DNA of 64,000 nucleotides from an uncultured Acetatifactor sp. GTDB lineage: Bacteria; Bacillota; Clostridia; Lachnospirales; Lachnospiraceae. The first letter of the stretch is position 1. Every line of letters starts with the position of its first letter. This document shows positions 53,755 through 63,802 of the stretch, in pieces. The stretch is taken from assembly GCA_947581865.1 (NCBI GenBank), contig CANPWA010000002.1:124001-188000 (forward strand), given 5' to 3'. Under the pieces are notes generated by a model. That model saw nothing but the letters and a program-made list of their open reading frames with translations, was not told the origin of the DNA and did not search any database. A program made the translations under genes and the position numbers.

Positions 53755-55760
53755 AACGGTATTATAAATTAAAAAAAAATGTATGGACAGATGCCGTATC
53801 GTTAGATATTAAAAGGATCAAGGAAAGAATTTCTGCGTATCAATACGTTTCCTTTGACCTTTTTGATACACTGATCAAACGGGATATACAGATTCCGGCA
53901 GATATATTTGTTTTTGTGGAGCAGGAATACAATTGCAGGTATCCCAATGAAAAGATAAATGGATTTCGGGACAGGCGTATACTGGCGGAAAAGAAATCCA
54001 GAGAAAATACGAAATCAGAGGAAGTGGAACTGATAGAAATATATCAGCAGATGTCGTGTTATCCGGAACAAACGCGGGAACGATTAAAAGCCCTTGAAGA
54101 AGAAACAGAGTATAAAATGTGCACGCCGCATCTTCCTTTGCTGGAGATATTCCAATACTGTCTGGAGCAGCAAAAGAAAATATATATTACATCTGATATG
54201 TATCTTCCTTTAGAACAGATTCAGAGAATGCTTCAAAAATGCAATATTGATGGATATAAAAAATTGTATTTATCAAGCAGATATAAGAAAACAAAAAGGA
54301 AAGGAACTTTGTTTGACATTCTGCTGAAGCAGGAAAACATTAAGCCGGAGGAATTGCTGCACATTGGAGATTCCCAATATTCAGATGATTTGATCCCTGC
54401 TCAAAAAGGCATTGCAACTATTGTAATTCCCAAAGGCATAGTTTATGATACTCGCTGCATCCCTAAGGTTAAGGATACATTAAAACAAAATATTTTGAAG
54501 TGTTTTATCAACAATCGGGTTGCAGGACGAGGGGAGAAAAATGAATATTACCGATTTGGATACGATTCTTTTGGAGTACTTCTATGGGGATTTTGCAATT
54601 GGCTTCTTGGTGAGCTGCAAAAGAATGACATAAACAAGGTTTATTTTTTTTCCAGAGATGGATGGATTATAAAAAGAGCATTTGATCAGGTAAATCATGA
54701 GAAGATTGCTTCTTATTATCTTGAAGTGTCGAGACGAAGTCTGAAAGTACCGCTTTTGTGGAAAGACTGTTCTTTGGAAAAAGTAGTACGGGAGTTGACA
54801 GCGGAATCGGTTATCAGGCTGGATAATCTATTGGAAGGTATGGGACTGGATATCACGGCGTATAAAGATGTGATATCAAAATTTGGTTTTGATCAGGACA
54901 CTTTTTTTGAGCGAAAAACTATCTTAAATGACAGTAAAGTCCGGCAATTATTTGAACTGCTTAAAACGGATGCCTGCTCCAATTCGGAGGAGGAGTATAG
55001 AAATATATGTAGGTACCTGCTTGAAAATGATGTTTCCGGAAAGATCGCTGTTGTGGATATTGGATGGGCGGGACGCATGCAGAGAAATCTTATCAGCATC
55101 CTGGAGAGCATGAATGTCCCGGCAGATGTATCGGGATATTATATGGGAGTTTCAGAAAATGCCATAGCTCAGATTCGTGAAAGAAAAATGAAGATGAAAG
55201 GATATGTTTTTGATTTTGTAAATGACGCTCATCCCATAGAAAAAAGGAGAGGATTTACAGGGCTGTTTGAAACACTCTTCTTGGAGCAGAACGGTTCGGT
55301 AATGAAATATGGATATAACAGTGCCCTGAACAGGACAGAGGCGGTGAGATACTCCTATGAATATATGGAGGATGGCGAATATATGCAGGAAGTATTTCAG
55401 ATTAGGGATCTGCAGGAAGGGGCGATTGATTTTGTAAAGGATGCGGAAAAATCCGGAATAATAAAAGAACAAGATTTATCCCCGTCAGATGCCTTTGAAA
55501 ATATCAGACTGGTCTGTGGGCACCCCTCAAGGAAAGAGTTGGATATGTTTTCTGATATACGGTTTTATGACGAAAAAAATATTTCCCGGCTGGCAAGACC
55601 GGAATACGGGATTTTGCATTATATTTTTCATCCGGGAAAGCTGAAGCAGGAAATTCATTTTAGCGGATGGAAAATAGGTTTTTTCAGAAATCTTCTTGGA
55701 TTTTCTGTCCCGTATTATCAGATCGGTCAGATCAAGGACAGGCTTAGGAGTCGAACATGA
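53742..55760 (+). CDS. COG5610-type HAD protein with large C-terminal domain
   Basis: This 672-residue protein has a HAD hydrolase domain (about 30-240): VSFDLFDTLIKR is motif I with both Asp, ITSDMY is motif II and GDSQYSDD is motif IV. The remaining 430 residues form one or more domains that I do not recognise, with YFFSRDGWIIKRAFDQ and VVDIGWAGRMQRNL as notable stretches; the second contains another D-x-G-W pattern seen in this family. It starts at GTG 53742 after GGAGGG, overlapping capA by 13 bases. Such proteins occur in capsule loci, but the substrate is unknown. Confidence 0.8.
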   Translation: MEKVKRYYKLKKNVWTDAVSLDIKRIKERISAYQYVSFDLFDTLIKRDIQIPADIFVFVEQEYNCRYPNEKINGFRDRRILAEKKSRENTKSEEVELIEIYQQMSCYPEQTRERLKALEEETEYKMCTPHLPLLEIFQYCLEQQKKIYITSDMYLPLEQIQRMLQKCNIDGYKKLYLSSRYKKTKRKGTLFDILLKQENIKPEELLHIGDSQYSDDLIPAQKGIATIVIPKGIVYDTRCIPKVKDTLKQNILKCFINNRVAGRGEKNEYYRFGYDSFGVLLWGFCNWLLGELQKNDINKVYFFSRDGWIIKRAFDQVNHEKIASYYLEVSRRSLKVPLLWKDCSLEKVVRELTAESVIRLDNLLEGMGLDITAYKDVISKFGFDQDTFFERKTILNDSKVRQLFELLKTDACSNSEEEYRNICRYLLENDVSGKIAVVDIGWAGRMQRNLISILESMNVPADVSGYYMGVSENAIAQIRERKMKMKGYVFDFVNDAHPIEKRRGFTGLFETLFLEQNGSVMKYGYNSALNRTEAVRYSYEYMEDGEYMQEVFQIRDLQEGAIDFVKDAEKSGIIKEQDLSPSDAFENIRLVCGHPSRKELDMFSDIRFYDEKNISRLARPEYGILHYIFHPGKLKQEIHFSGWKIGFFRNLLGFSVPYYQIGQIKDRLRSRT

Positions 55761-56824
55761 AATTACTGATTGTGAATACCTGTGGTCTCGGGACGGGTGG
55801 AATCACCACTCATATGATAAATTATCTGGGACAGATAGATAAGGCGATAGAAAAGACGGCGACAGCGACGATTTTGTTTGATCAGGAAATGATAAAGCAG
55901 TTACAGGAGACCGGTACAAACATAATCTATATGCCTGACAGAAAGCGAAATCCATTGGGCTATATCAGGGCAATGAAAAAGCTGATTGCAAAGGAAAGAT
56001 ATGATGTTATACATGTACATGGCAATTCAGCCACGATGGTTCTTGAATTACAAATTGCCAAAAAATATGGTGTTCCTGTTCGGATCGCTCATTGCCATAC
56101 TATGCAGTGCGGTCATCCGGTGATACACAGGCTGCTGAAAAGACAGTTTGAATCAAGTTACACGAAAGCGATTGCCTGTTCCCTAAAGGCAGGGAGCTGG
56201 ATTTTTGGAGAGGGGAACTACTGGGTGCTTCCCAATGCGATTCCCTGTGAAAAATATTATTATCAGGAGGAGGTGCGCCGTGCGTACCGCAGGGAGCTGA
56301 ATCTTTCTGATGATACGCTGCTTCTGGGGCATGTGGGTTATTTCTGTGAAAATAAAAATCAATCTTTTTTAGTTGACCTTCTTGCAGAACTTAAAAAAAC
56401 GGTGAAAGCGGAATTGGTTTTGATCGGGCAGGGGGAAGAGGAGGAATTTATTAAAAAAAGAGTGAAGCAGCAGGGCATGGAAGATATGGTGCATTTTTTG
56501 GGGCTTCGGTCTGATGTAAATTGTCTTTTGCAGGCGATGGACATTTTTCTTCTTCCCTCCAAATGGGAGGGATTGCCCCTTGTTCTGGTGGAAGCTCAGG
56601 CGGCGGGGCTGCCCTGTATTTTTTCAGATAATGTATCCGGCGAGGCATGCCTGCTTTCAGATCGGTGTTACCAAATCCCGCTGGATCTATCGGTGTGGAT
56701 TCAGCAGATTGAAGTGATCAGCAGGCTCCAGATCGATCGGGCAGACGGAAAAACCGTGGCAGAGACCTACGATGTTAAAAAATTGGTTCCCAGACTTTTG
56801 GAGATATACGAAGGGAAAATATAA
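55757..56824 (+). CDS. GT4-family glycosyltransferase
   Basis: This 355-residue GT-B retaining glycosyltransferase has the GT4 features: an N-terminal NTCGLGTGGITTHM loop, HVHGNSATMV, LGHVGYFCENKNQSFLVDLL, and the ExxxxxxxE donor-site motif EGLPLVLVEAQ. It should add a sugar to the lipid-linked repeat unit on the cytoplasmic face. Its start overlaps the previous stop as ATGA. Confidence 0.92.
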   Translation: MKLLIVNTCGLGTGGITTHMINYLGQIDKAIEKTATATILFDQEMIKQLQETGTNIIYMPDRKRNPLGYIRAMKKLIAKERYDVIHVHGNSATMVLELQIAKKYGVPVRIAHCHTMQCGHPVIHRLLKRQFESSYTKAIACSLKAGSWIFGEGNYWVLPNAIPCEKYYYQEEVRRAYRRELNLSDDTLLLGHVGYFCENKNQSFLVDLLAELKKTVKAELVLIGQGEEEEFIKKRVKQQGMEDMVHFLGLRSDVNCLLQAMDIFLLPSKWEGLPLVLVEAQAAGLPCIFSDNVSGEACLLSDRCYQIPLDLSVWIQQIEVISRLQIDRADGKTVAETYDVKKLVPRLLEIYEGKI

Positions 56825-56844
56825 AAAATAGTGGAGAGTCTTGT

Positions 56845-57867
56845 ATGGAATTAATATCTGTTGTGGTACCGGTTTACAAAGTAGAGAAATACCTGTGCCA
56901 GTGTCTGGATAGTGTGCGTGCACAGACATATCGGAATCTGGAAGTGATCATGGTTGATGACGGTTCGCCGGACAACTGTGGTGTTATCTGTGAGAAATAC
57001 GCAGAAAAATATTCGAATTTCAAGGTAGTACACAAGAAAAATATGGGGCTGGGGATGGCGAGAAATACCGGGCTGGAATATGTGACCGGGGAGTATGTGA
57101 TGTTTTTGGACTCGGATGATTATATTGACGCGGATCTCATTGAAAAACTATATGAGCAGATTACGATACATAATGTCGATGTCTGCAGAAGCGGGAGCAG
57201 ATCCGTGAATGATTCGGGGGAAATAACATCAAAAGATAGCTTTCCGGATGAAGTTTTTTTGGGAAAAGCGGCGGCAACGGAATTTCTGCCCCGTCTGATC
57301 GGTTCTGCTCCGGATAAAAAGGATGGACTGGGAAGGGCTGTATGGGCGACTTTATATAAAACTTCTCATATCATTAGAAATAATATAACTTTTCCGTCGG
57401 AAAGGGATCTGATTTCCGAGGATATCATTTTTAATGTTGCGTATATGCAATATGCAGACGGGGCATGTGTCATTTCGGATATTGGGTATAACTACAGGGT
57501 CAACAATGACTCTCTGACAAGAAAATATCGTCCGGACCGCTTTAAGGATATCATAAAATTTCATGTTTTTTTAAAACAGAGTTTAATGGACCTGGACTAT
57601 CCGATGTCCGTGCTCTACAGAGCTGACCGGACTTTGTATGTGAATGTCAAGGGCTGTATCCGGCAGGAAAAAAAGAAAATATCGGCACATGCGGCAGGGA
57701 CTGCCCTGAAGAATATCAGGAAGATGTGCGGTGAGAGAGTTTTGCAGGAAAGTATAAGAAACTATCCGGTGAAACAGCTTGGATTCCGACAGAAGATTTT
57801 TCTTTATATGATTAAATATAGGATGGCTTTCCTGTTGTATGCGTGTTCCAATCTAAACTTATTATAA
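56845..57867 (+). CDS. GT2-family glycosyltransferase
   Basis: This 340-residue GT-A inverting enzyme begins with ISVVVPVYKVEKYL and has VDDGSPD and the metal-binding MFLDSDDY (DxD equivalent). An EDIIF motif near residue 190 fits the catalytic base region. The C-terminus is basic and membrane-associated. It lies 20 bases after the GT4 gene. Confidence 0.93.
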   Translation: MELISVVVPVYKVEKYLCQCLDSVRAQTYRNLEVIMVDDGSPDNCGVICEKYAEKYSNFKVVHKKNMGLGMARNTGLEYVTGEYVMFLDSDDYIDADLIEKLYEQITIHNVDVCRSGSRSVNDSGEITSKDSFPDEVFLGKAAATEFLPRLIGSAPDKKDGLGRAVWATLYKTSHIIRNNITFPSERDLISEDIIFNVAYMQYADGACVISDIGYNYRVNNDSLTRKYRPDRFKDIIKFHVFLKQSLMDLDYPMSVLYRADRTLYVNVKGCIRQEKKKISAHAAGTALKNIRKMCGERVLQESIRNYPVKQLGFRQKIFLYMIKYRMAFLLYACSNLNLL

Positions 57868-57892
57868 TAGAACCAGAAACGGAGAAATTGAT

Positions 57893-58609
57893 ATGGGCAT
57901 CTTGGATGGTTTCAAAAAAATGATTCTTGGGTATAGGGCCAGCAGTGAAAGCTATATCCGGCATTTGAAAAAGATAGGAGTTTCGGTGGGAGAGGACGTA
58001 TTGATTTACAGACCGGCTCATACGGTGATCGATAGTCAGAACCCGCACCTGCTGCAGATAGGGAATCATGTCCGGATGACCGGTCCGGTTACGATTCTGA
58101 CCCATGATTACAGTTGGTGTGTCCTGAAGAGAAAGTATGGTTATATTCCGGGCAATCAACAGAAGGTGATCATAGGAAATAATGTTTTTATTGGATGGGG
58201 GGGTACGATCCTGTGTGGTTCAGTCATTGGAGATAATGTCATTATCGGGGCAAACAGTGTGGTTACCGGAAATTTGGAAGGAGATGCTGTTTATGCCGGA
58301 ATTCCGGCCAGACGGATCATGTCGCTGGATGAGTATTATGAGAAACGGCTGGGCAGACAATTGCAGGAAGCGACCGAATATGCGGCTCTGTATGAGAGCT
58401 GTTATGGAACGCTTCCGCCGATCGAAAAAATGGATGAATATTTTTATCTTTTTGAGAATAGAACGGAGAGTCTTACGGATCGTTTTAAGTACAAACTGGG
58501 CTTGATGGGAAACTATGAGGAAAGCGCTGAGGTCTTATGCGCTCATTCACCGGTATTTGCGGATTATGCGGAGTTTTTGGATTATTGTAAATCCTCACGA
58601 CAGCATTGA
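57893..58609 (+). CDS. left-handed beta-helix acyltransferase
   Basis: This 238-residue protein has hexapeptide repeats (about 70-155, for example IGNNVFIGWGGTILCGSVIGD in pieces) and a catalytic His in LTHDYS. It belongs to the maltose/serine O-acetyltransferase superfamily and should acetylate or otherwise acylate a sugar of the repeat unit. The C-terminal 85 residues are an unfamiliar helical extension. Confidence 0.88.
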   Translation: MGILDGFKKMILGYRASSESYIRHLKKIGVSVGEDVLIYRPAHTVIDSQNPHLLQIGNHVRMTGPVTILTHDYSWCVLKRKYGYIPGNQQKVIIGNNVFIGWGGTILCGSVIGDNVIIGANSVVTGNLEGDAVYAGIPARRIMSLDEYYEKRLGRQLQEATEYAALYESCYGTLPPIEKMDEYFYLFENRTESLTDRFKYKLGLMGNYEESAEVLCAHSPVFADYAEFLDYCKSSRQH

Positions 58610-58658
58610 ATTTTCGTACCGGAATGAAGAGGGACCAAAGGAATGAAGAGGAGCCAAA

Positions 58659-59834
58659 ATGAAGATTAAACGAATTGATATAATCATTTGTCTGCTGTAT
58701 TTTTCCATATTCAAAATCCATACGATACCAACAATGTTGCAGCAAACGACCAAAATTATTTTTATTTTCATTATCTGCCTGTTCCTGATTGCTAATCTGA
58801 AATGGAAGAGAATGGTGAATCAAATACTTCCGTTTTCGTTAGCCATAATTTTATCAGGCATCTATGCGTATATTAAGCGGCTGAATGGCTTTGACAACTT
58901 TCTGGATGGAATTCTGTATGCGATTTGTCTTTATTGCTTATATTCCCTGTTGGTATACTGCAGGGAGATAGATTATGTAGACGGATTTATCAATTGTTTT
59001 TATTGGATGACATTGTTCTATGCATTGGCATCGATTGGATCTATTATGCTGCGGGGAAGAGGCGAAGGGGGAACCATTTATTATTGGGCAGGAAATAAAT
59101 TTTCCACGAGCTATCTCTTTATCATGCTGGCAGCGCTATATTGGGTCAAATTTTATAAAGAAGGCGTGAAACGGACATTTTTCTTAACGGTTTATATCGG
59201 TCTGACTGGTCTGGCGTTTTATGTGAGCAGGATCCTTTCGTGCTCAACGGCGTTGGTAGTTTCAATAATCCTTCTGATATTTCCTTTCCTGCCGCTGTTT
59301 GCAAAACGGTTGCTACAGCACGCCAAGACAGCCGTAATCACAATTTTGGCTACGACAATGATTCTTTTGGGGCTGGAGACAATCCTGCTTATTCCGCAGG
59401 TACAGCATATCGTTGTCAATATGCTTGGGGAAAGTCTGAGTCTGACAGGCAGAATGGCGATATACAGAAATTTATCCCGGATTGTGTCCGGTGGTCAATG
59501 GCTGGGATTTGGCTATGGAAATACCAGGGTGATCAGTATCAATGGCTACGGAAATGCACAAAACGGTCTCATGCAGATCGTGGTGGATTTTGGGCTTATC
59601 GGCTGTATCGTTTTCCTCTGGACAGTGTATAAGTGTTTCGGAGAAGAAACCCACGAGAAATATCAGGGGCTGTATGCCTTGGCGTATGCCATGATCGCGG
59701 CTGCAATCGTGGAGGTGTCATTCAACTTTGAGTTCTTTTTTGCCATTTTTGCAATATATGCGGTTTCCCATCAAAAGGATAAGATTCCTAACAATCGGAT
59801 TCGTTTCCTGAGACGAAAGCTCGTGTTAAAATGA
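58659..59834 (+). CDS. O-antigen/exopolysaccharide polymerase-like membrane protein (Wzy)
   Basis: This 391-residue protein has about ten to eleven membrane segments and one larger outside loop (about 255-300) containing LSLTGRMAIY and GFGYGNTR, the O-antigen ligase/polymerase-like pattern. It is the only Wzy candidate in the window and fits with the Wzx and Wzz genes. Sequence identity in Wzy families is always low, so the call rests on topology and position. Confidence 0.82.
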   Translation: MKIKRIDIIICLLYFSIFKIHTIPTMLQQTTKIIFIFIICLFLIANLKWKRMVNQILPFSLAIILSGIYAYIKRLNGFDNFLDGILYAICLYCLYSLLVYCREIDYVDGFINCFYWMTLFYALASIGSIMLRGRGEGGTIYYWAGNKFSTSYLFIMLAALYWVKFYKEGVKRTFFLTVYIGLTGLAFYVSRILSCSTALVVSIILLIFPFLPLFAKRLLQHAKTAVITILATTMILLGLETILLIPQVQHIVVNMLGESLSLTGRMAIYRNLSRIVSGGQWLGFGYGNTRVISINGYGNAQNGLMQIVVDFGLIGCIVFLWTVYKCFGEETHEKYQGLYALAYAMIAAAIVEVSFNFEFFFAIFAIYAVSHQKDKIPNNRIRFLRRKLVLK

Positions 59835-59883
59835 GACCTTGGGAAATTGTAATTTGTTCAGAGAAAATGAAGGGGTTTTATAC

Positions 59884-60990
59884 ATGAAGAAAGTTGCGAT
59901 CCTGTCCATGCAGCGAATCAACAATTATGGTTCTTTTCTGCAGGCGTATGGATTAAAGAGAACCATAGAAGCTTTGGGACATAAAGTATGTTTTGTGGAT
60001 ATCAGAAAAGGGGAACAAATCGATTTTGGGCTGCAAAATATTGATCAGGGAGATTATAAAAGAATTTCCAACTTTAGGAAGCTCTTTAGGGTGATGGATA
60101 GGTATTTCCTGAAGCGCATATGGATACGTCAGGTACTTAGACAGCGGTTTTTTGCTATGCTGCGCAGGATGAGAAGGCTGCAGCTTGGTATATCTTCCAA
60201 ATTACAGACGGATATTCCATGTGATACACTTGTAATAGGAAGCGATGAAGTATTTAATTGCGTACAGAATACAGACTGGGGAGTTTCTTATCAACTGTTT
60301 GGAGATTATGAGAAGGCGGGGAAAATTATTACTTATGCGGGATCCTGCGGTTACAGCGATATAAAGATGATCCCTGAAAATATACGCTATAAGCTGAGTC
60401 GTGCGCTGGAACACATTGACTGTATATCTGTGCGGGATGAAAAAAGTCATGAATTTCTGGCTATGTTGACCCATAAACCCATAGAGGAGCATTTGGATCC
60501 TGTTTTGATTTCAGATTTCTCACAGGACAGGAAGGATTTTAGTTTTAAATCCCCCTATCTTCTTGTTTATGCCTATCAGAATAGAATAAATGATCCCAAT
60601 GAAATCAGGGCAATCAAAGAATTTGCCAAGGTGCGCAAACTGAAAACACTGGCAATCGGCGGTTACCAATGCTGGTGTGACTATAATATATTGGTGGAAC
60701 CTCTTCAGGTGTTAGATGTTTTTAAGAAAGCGGAGTACGTTATAACAGACACTTTTCATGGAGCTGTGTTGTCAATCAAGGAAAACAGACAATTTGTCGC
60801 TTTGGTTAGAAGAAGCAATCAAAACAAATTATGTGATTTATTAAAACGGACCGGATTGTTGGACAGGCAGTGGAAATCGGGTTGCGATTTGAGGAATGTA
60901 ATGGATGCTCCCATTTGCTATCAGTCTGTCAATAAGATATTGGTAAAAGAGAGACAGCGCGCATTGGATTATCTTAAGGAAAATCTGTAA
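59884..60990 (+). CDS. polysaccharide pyruvyl transferase family protein
   Basis: This 368-residue protein has the PS_pyruv_trans pattern: NNYGSFLQAYGLKRTIE at the start, VIGSDEVFNC near residue 117, SVRDEKS, and TDTFHGAVLSI near residue 290. It would add a pyruvate ketal from phosphoenolpyruvate to a sugar, giving the polymer negative charge. The ATG at 59884 was chosen because AAGGGG lies upstream. It stands directly before an F420-hydrogenase-beta-like gene. Confidence 0.9.
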   Translation: MKKVAILSMQRINNYGSFLQAYGLKRTIEALGHKVCFVDIRKGEQIDFGLQNIDQGDYKRISNFRKLFRVMDRYFLKRIWIRQVLRQRFFAMLRRMRRLQLGISSKLQTDIPCDTLVIGSDEVFNCVQNTDWGVSYQLFGDYEKAGKIITYAGSCGYSDIKMIPENIRYKLSRALEHIDCISVRDEKSHEFLAMLTHKPIEEHLDPVLISDFSQDRKDFSFKSPYLLVYAYQNRINDPNEIRAIKEFAKVRKLKTLAIGGYQCWCDYNILVEPLQVLDVFKKAEYVITDTFHGAVLSIKENRQFVALVRRSNQNKLCDLLKRTGLLDRQWKSGCDLRNVMDAPICYQSVNKILVKERQRALDYLKENL

Positions 60991-61043
60991 AGACAACCGC
61001 AGCATATAAAGGGTGATGGTGTATATGGGAGAGGAGGATCAGC

Positions 61044-62165
61044 ATGTCAACAGTGTGTGGGGAAGACAAGTGTGCCGGATGTATGATGTGTATATCCCTA
61101 TGTACACACAACGCCATTAGAGTAATTGACGGCTTGAAAAGTTACAATGCGGTGATCGATCCGGAGAAATGCGTGGATTGTGGGCTGTGCCACAACTTAT
61201 GTCCACAAAATATTCCGCCAAAGCTTCAAACCCCTGTAGAATGGTATCAGGGGTGGGCAGAGGATAGCATGCGGAAAAACAGTTCGTCCGGCGGAGCCGC
61301 AGCAGCAGTATCACAGGCGTTTATAAACAGAGGAGGCATTGTATGCTCCTGCATTTTCAGCAATGGAGAATTTCAATTTTCTTTTGCGGATTCTGTAAAG
61401 GAAATCAAAAAATTTACGGGATCAAAGTATGTAAAGAGTAACCCGCGGGGAATTTATCCTGCCGTAAAAGAGCTGTTGAGAAGTGGAAAAAACGTGCTGT
61501 TCATCGGTCTGCCATGTCAGGCGGCAGGGTTGAGAAATTATGTCGGACCAACGCTGGATTTGGGGCTCTATACAATAGACCTGATTTGTCATGGGACGCC
61601 GTCTCCCCAGATACTGAACATGTTTTTGAGCGAACGCGGATATCATAGCCACCGGATTTTGGATATCCGGTTTCGCAAAAAGGACAGCTTTTATGTGTCT
61701 GCCGACGCAAAAAGAATTGATCCAGAGGGAATATGGGATAAGTATACTGTCGGTTTTTTGAAGGGATTGTTTTATACAGATAATTGTTATTCCTGTCCAT
61801 ATGCAGGGCCGCAAAGGATAGGAGATTTATCCTTAGGAGACTCCTGGGGAAGTGAGCTTGATGAAAGTGAGCGAAAAAAGGGGATTTCACTTATTCTTTG
61901 CCAGACGGAGAAGGGAAAAGATTTGTTGCGGGAATCTGCGTTATATTTAGGTAAGGTAGATATTGAAAAGGCAATAAGATCGAACAAACAGTTGGAGGAG
62001 CCATCGCCCCTTCCTGCCCAGAGAGAAATTTTTATGGATTGGATCAGAAAAGGGAAAAGCTTTCATGCTGCGTTTGACAGATGCTATCCTGTGCTGGCAG
62101 TGAAACGAGTGGTAAAACTGTTCCTGATCAGGCTGGGGTGGAGAGGGCTGTCGAATACGGATTAG
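61044..62165 (+). CDS. F420 hydrogenase/dehydrogenase beta-like ferredoxin protein in the EPS locus
   Basis: This 373-residue protein has two 4Fe-4S motifs near the N-terminus (CAGCMMCISLC and CVDCGLCHNLCP), then the FrhB/FdhB N- and C-terminal regions (SSSGGAAAAVSQAF, FIGLPCQAAGLRNYV, DLICHGTPSP, CYSCPYAGPQRIGDLSLGD). Homologues in polysaccharide clusters are common although F420 is not made by these bacteria, so a flavin or sugar-linked redox step is likely. The gene follows the pyruvyl transferase after 53 bases. Confidence 0.9.
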   Translation: MSTVCGEDKCAGCMMCISLCTHNAIRVIDGLKSYNAVIDPEKCVDCGLCHNLCPQNIPPKLQTPVEWYQGWAEDSMRKNSSSGGAAAAVSQAFINRGGIVCSCIFSNGEFQFSFADSVKEIKKFTGSKYVKSNPRGIYPAVKELLRSGKNVLFIGLPCQAAGLRNYVGPTLDLGLYTIDLICHGTPSPQILNMFLSERGYHSHRILDIRFRKKDSFYVSADAKRIDPEGIWDKYTVGFLKGLFYTDNCYSCPYAGPQRIGDLSLGDSWGSELDESERKKGISLILCQTEKGKDLLRESALYLGKVDIEKAIRSNKQLEEPSPLPAQREIFMDWIRKGKSFHAAFDRCYPVLAVKRVVKLFLIRLGWRGLSNTD

Positions 62166-62210
62166 TGGTAACATGGAAAAAGTTAGTACAGAAATGATTG
62201 GAATAGATAA

Positions 62211-63773
62211 ATGAATGCAAGAAAGACATTAAAAAATAGTGTGATTTCAGTAATCGGACAGGTATTTACACTGTTGCTTCAATTTATTAACCGACGGGTA
62301 TTTGTTCAGTTTCTGGACATAGAATATCTGGGTTATCACAGTGTGTTTGGAAATATTTTTTCAATTTTATCGTTTGCTGAGCTTGGAGTAGGCGGTATCA
62401 TATCCTTTCATTTATATAAAGAGTTTGCTGAGGACAATACGGATGAGATCGGCAGACTAATGTATTTGTATAAATGGATATACCGGTTCATTTCAGGAAT
62501 CGTTCTGGGTGCAGGTCTGATTGCCAGTGTTTTCGTCCCGTATATAGTGAGGGATGCCAGCCAAAGCCTAGGGTATTTATATATAGTTTATTTTCTGCAG
62601 CTTGCAAGCGTTGTGGCAGAGTATCTGCTCTCCTACAGACGAACGATTTATCAGGTGGATCAAAAAGAATATAAATGTATCGAGGTGGACTTATACACCC
62701 TGGCGGTGCTTCAGACAATTCAACTGGGGCTGTTGGTAATTTTCAAAAATTATCTTCTCTATTTGTGCGTTCAACTGTCTACAGCGGTGGTCGCCAATTT
62801 CATTATATATATGAAGACAAATCGGGAATATCCGTATTTAAGACAGAAGTACAAGATATTGCGGGAAGATATACGCCAGCGGAATATGGTGTCCGATCTG
62901 AAAAATTTTATCATTCACAAAATTGCATATGTTATCTATAGTGGGACGGACAGTATTGTGATCTCCTCTATTTGTGGAATCAGGGATGTCGCCCTCTATG
63001 GAAACTACATGATGCTGCAAAGGGGCGTTACCAGAATTGCTCTGAGCAGACTGCTTAATCCTGTTCAGGCCGCTATCGGGAATATTGTGTACAGCAAGAG
63101 GGAAAAAAGTCAGCTTTGGAACCAATTTGAGATGCTTGATGTTTTTAGTTTCTTTTTCGCAAGCATGATCGGAATAGGATTTTTAGTTTTTTATCAGCCT
63201 GCCATACAAATTTGGTTAGGAGAGGACTATCTGCTTCCGTTCTCGTTTGTGGTGACACAGTCTCTTACTATTTATTTTCTGACTGTCTGGGAGATTGTGT
63301 ACAAGTACCGAAGTGCCTTTGGAGAGTATAAAAAAGACAAAAACTGTATGCTGATATCGGCTGCTTTAAATATTGTATTTTCTGTGGTGCTTGCTTTTCG
63401 ATTTGGGCTTACCGGTGTTCAGATAGGCACGATATTTGGATTTCTGGCAATTGCATATGGGCGGATACGCTTTGTAGTGAAAGGGTTTTTTAATCAGTCC
63501 GTTTTTAAATATCTGTTGAAACACACTGGTCTGTTATTGGTGGTATGTATGGAAGGTGTAATAGTACAATTCCTGACCCGGAATCTAACGATATCAGTGA
63601 TTGGGTTCTGCTTAAGACTTGTAGTGTGGGCGGTTGTTCCGTTACTGATCAATACCATGATTTACTATCGAAATGAACATTTCAGGGAGATGTGCCGCTA
63701 TATGAAAATGTTTCTCCTCCTTTTTTGGGAGAAGTTCCGCCAGGCGATTACAAGACGAGAAAAACATTTATAA
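62211..63773 (+). CDS. Wzx-type oligosaccharide flippase
   Basis: This 520-residue protein of the MOP superfamily has about 12-14 membrane segments and starts with the family-like VISVIGQVFTLLLQFINRRVF stretch, given here as a description of residues 12-32. It should flip the lipid-linked repeat unit outward for Wzy. SFAELGVGGIISFHL in the third segment is typical for Firmicute Wzx proteins. The gene begins 45 bases after its neighbour. Confidence 0.9.
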   Translation: MNARKTLKNSVISVIGQVFTLLLQFINRRVFVQFLDIEYLGYHSVFGNIFSILSFAELGVGGIISFHLYKEFAEDNTDEIGRLMYLYKWIYRFISGIVLGAGLIASVFVPYIVRDASQSLGYLYIVYFLQLASVVAEYLLSYRRTIYQVDQKEYKCIEVDLYTLAVLQTIQLGLLVIFKNYLLYLCVQLSTAVVANFIIYMKTNREYPYLRQKYKILREDIRQRNMVSDLKNFIIHKIAYVIYSGTDSIVISSICGIRDVALYGNYMMLQRGVTRIALSRLLNPVQAAIGNIVYSKREKSQLWNQFEMLDVFSFFFASMIGIGFLVFYQPAIQIWLGEDYLLPFSFVVTQSLTIYFLTVWEIVYKYRSAFGEYKKDKNCMLISAALNIVFSVVLAFRFGLTGVQIGTIFGFLAIAYGRIRFVVKGFFNQSVFKYLLKHTGLLLVVCMEGVIVQFLTRNLTISVIGFCLRLVVWAVVPLLINTMIYYRNEHFREMCRYMKMFLLLFWEKFRQAITRREKHL

Positions 63774-63802
63774 GGGTATCCTTTGATTAGGAGAACGTGG
63801 AG

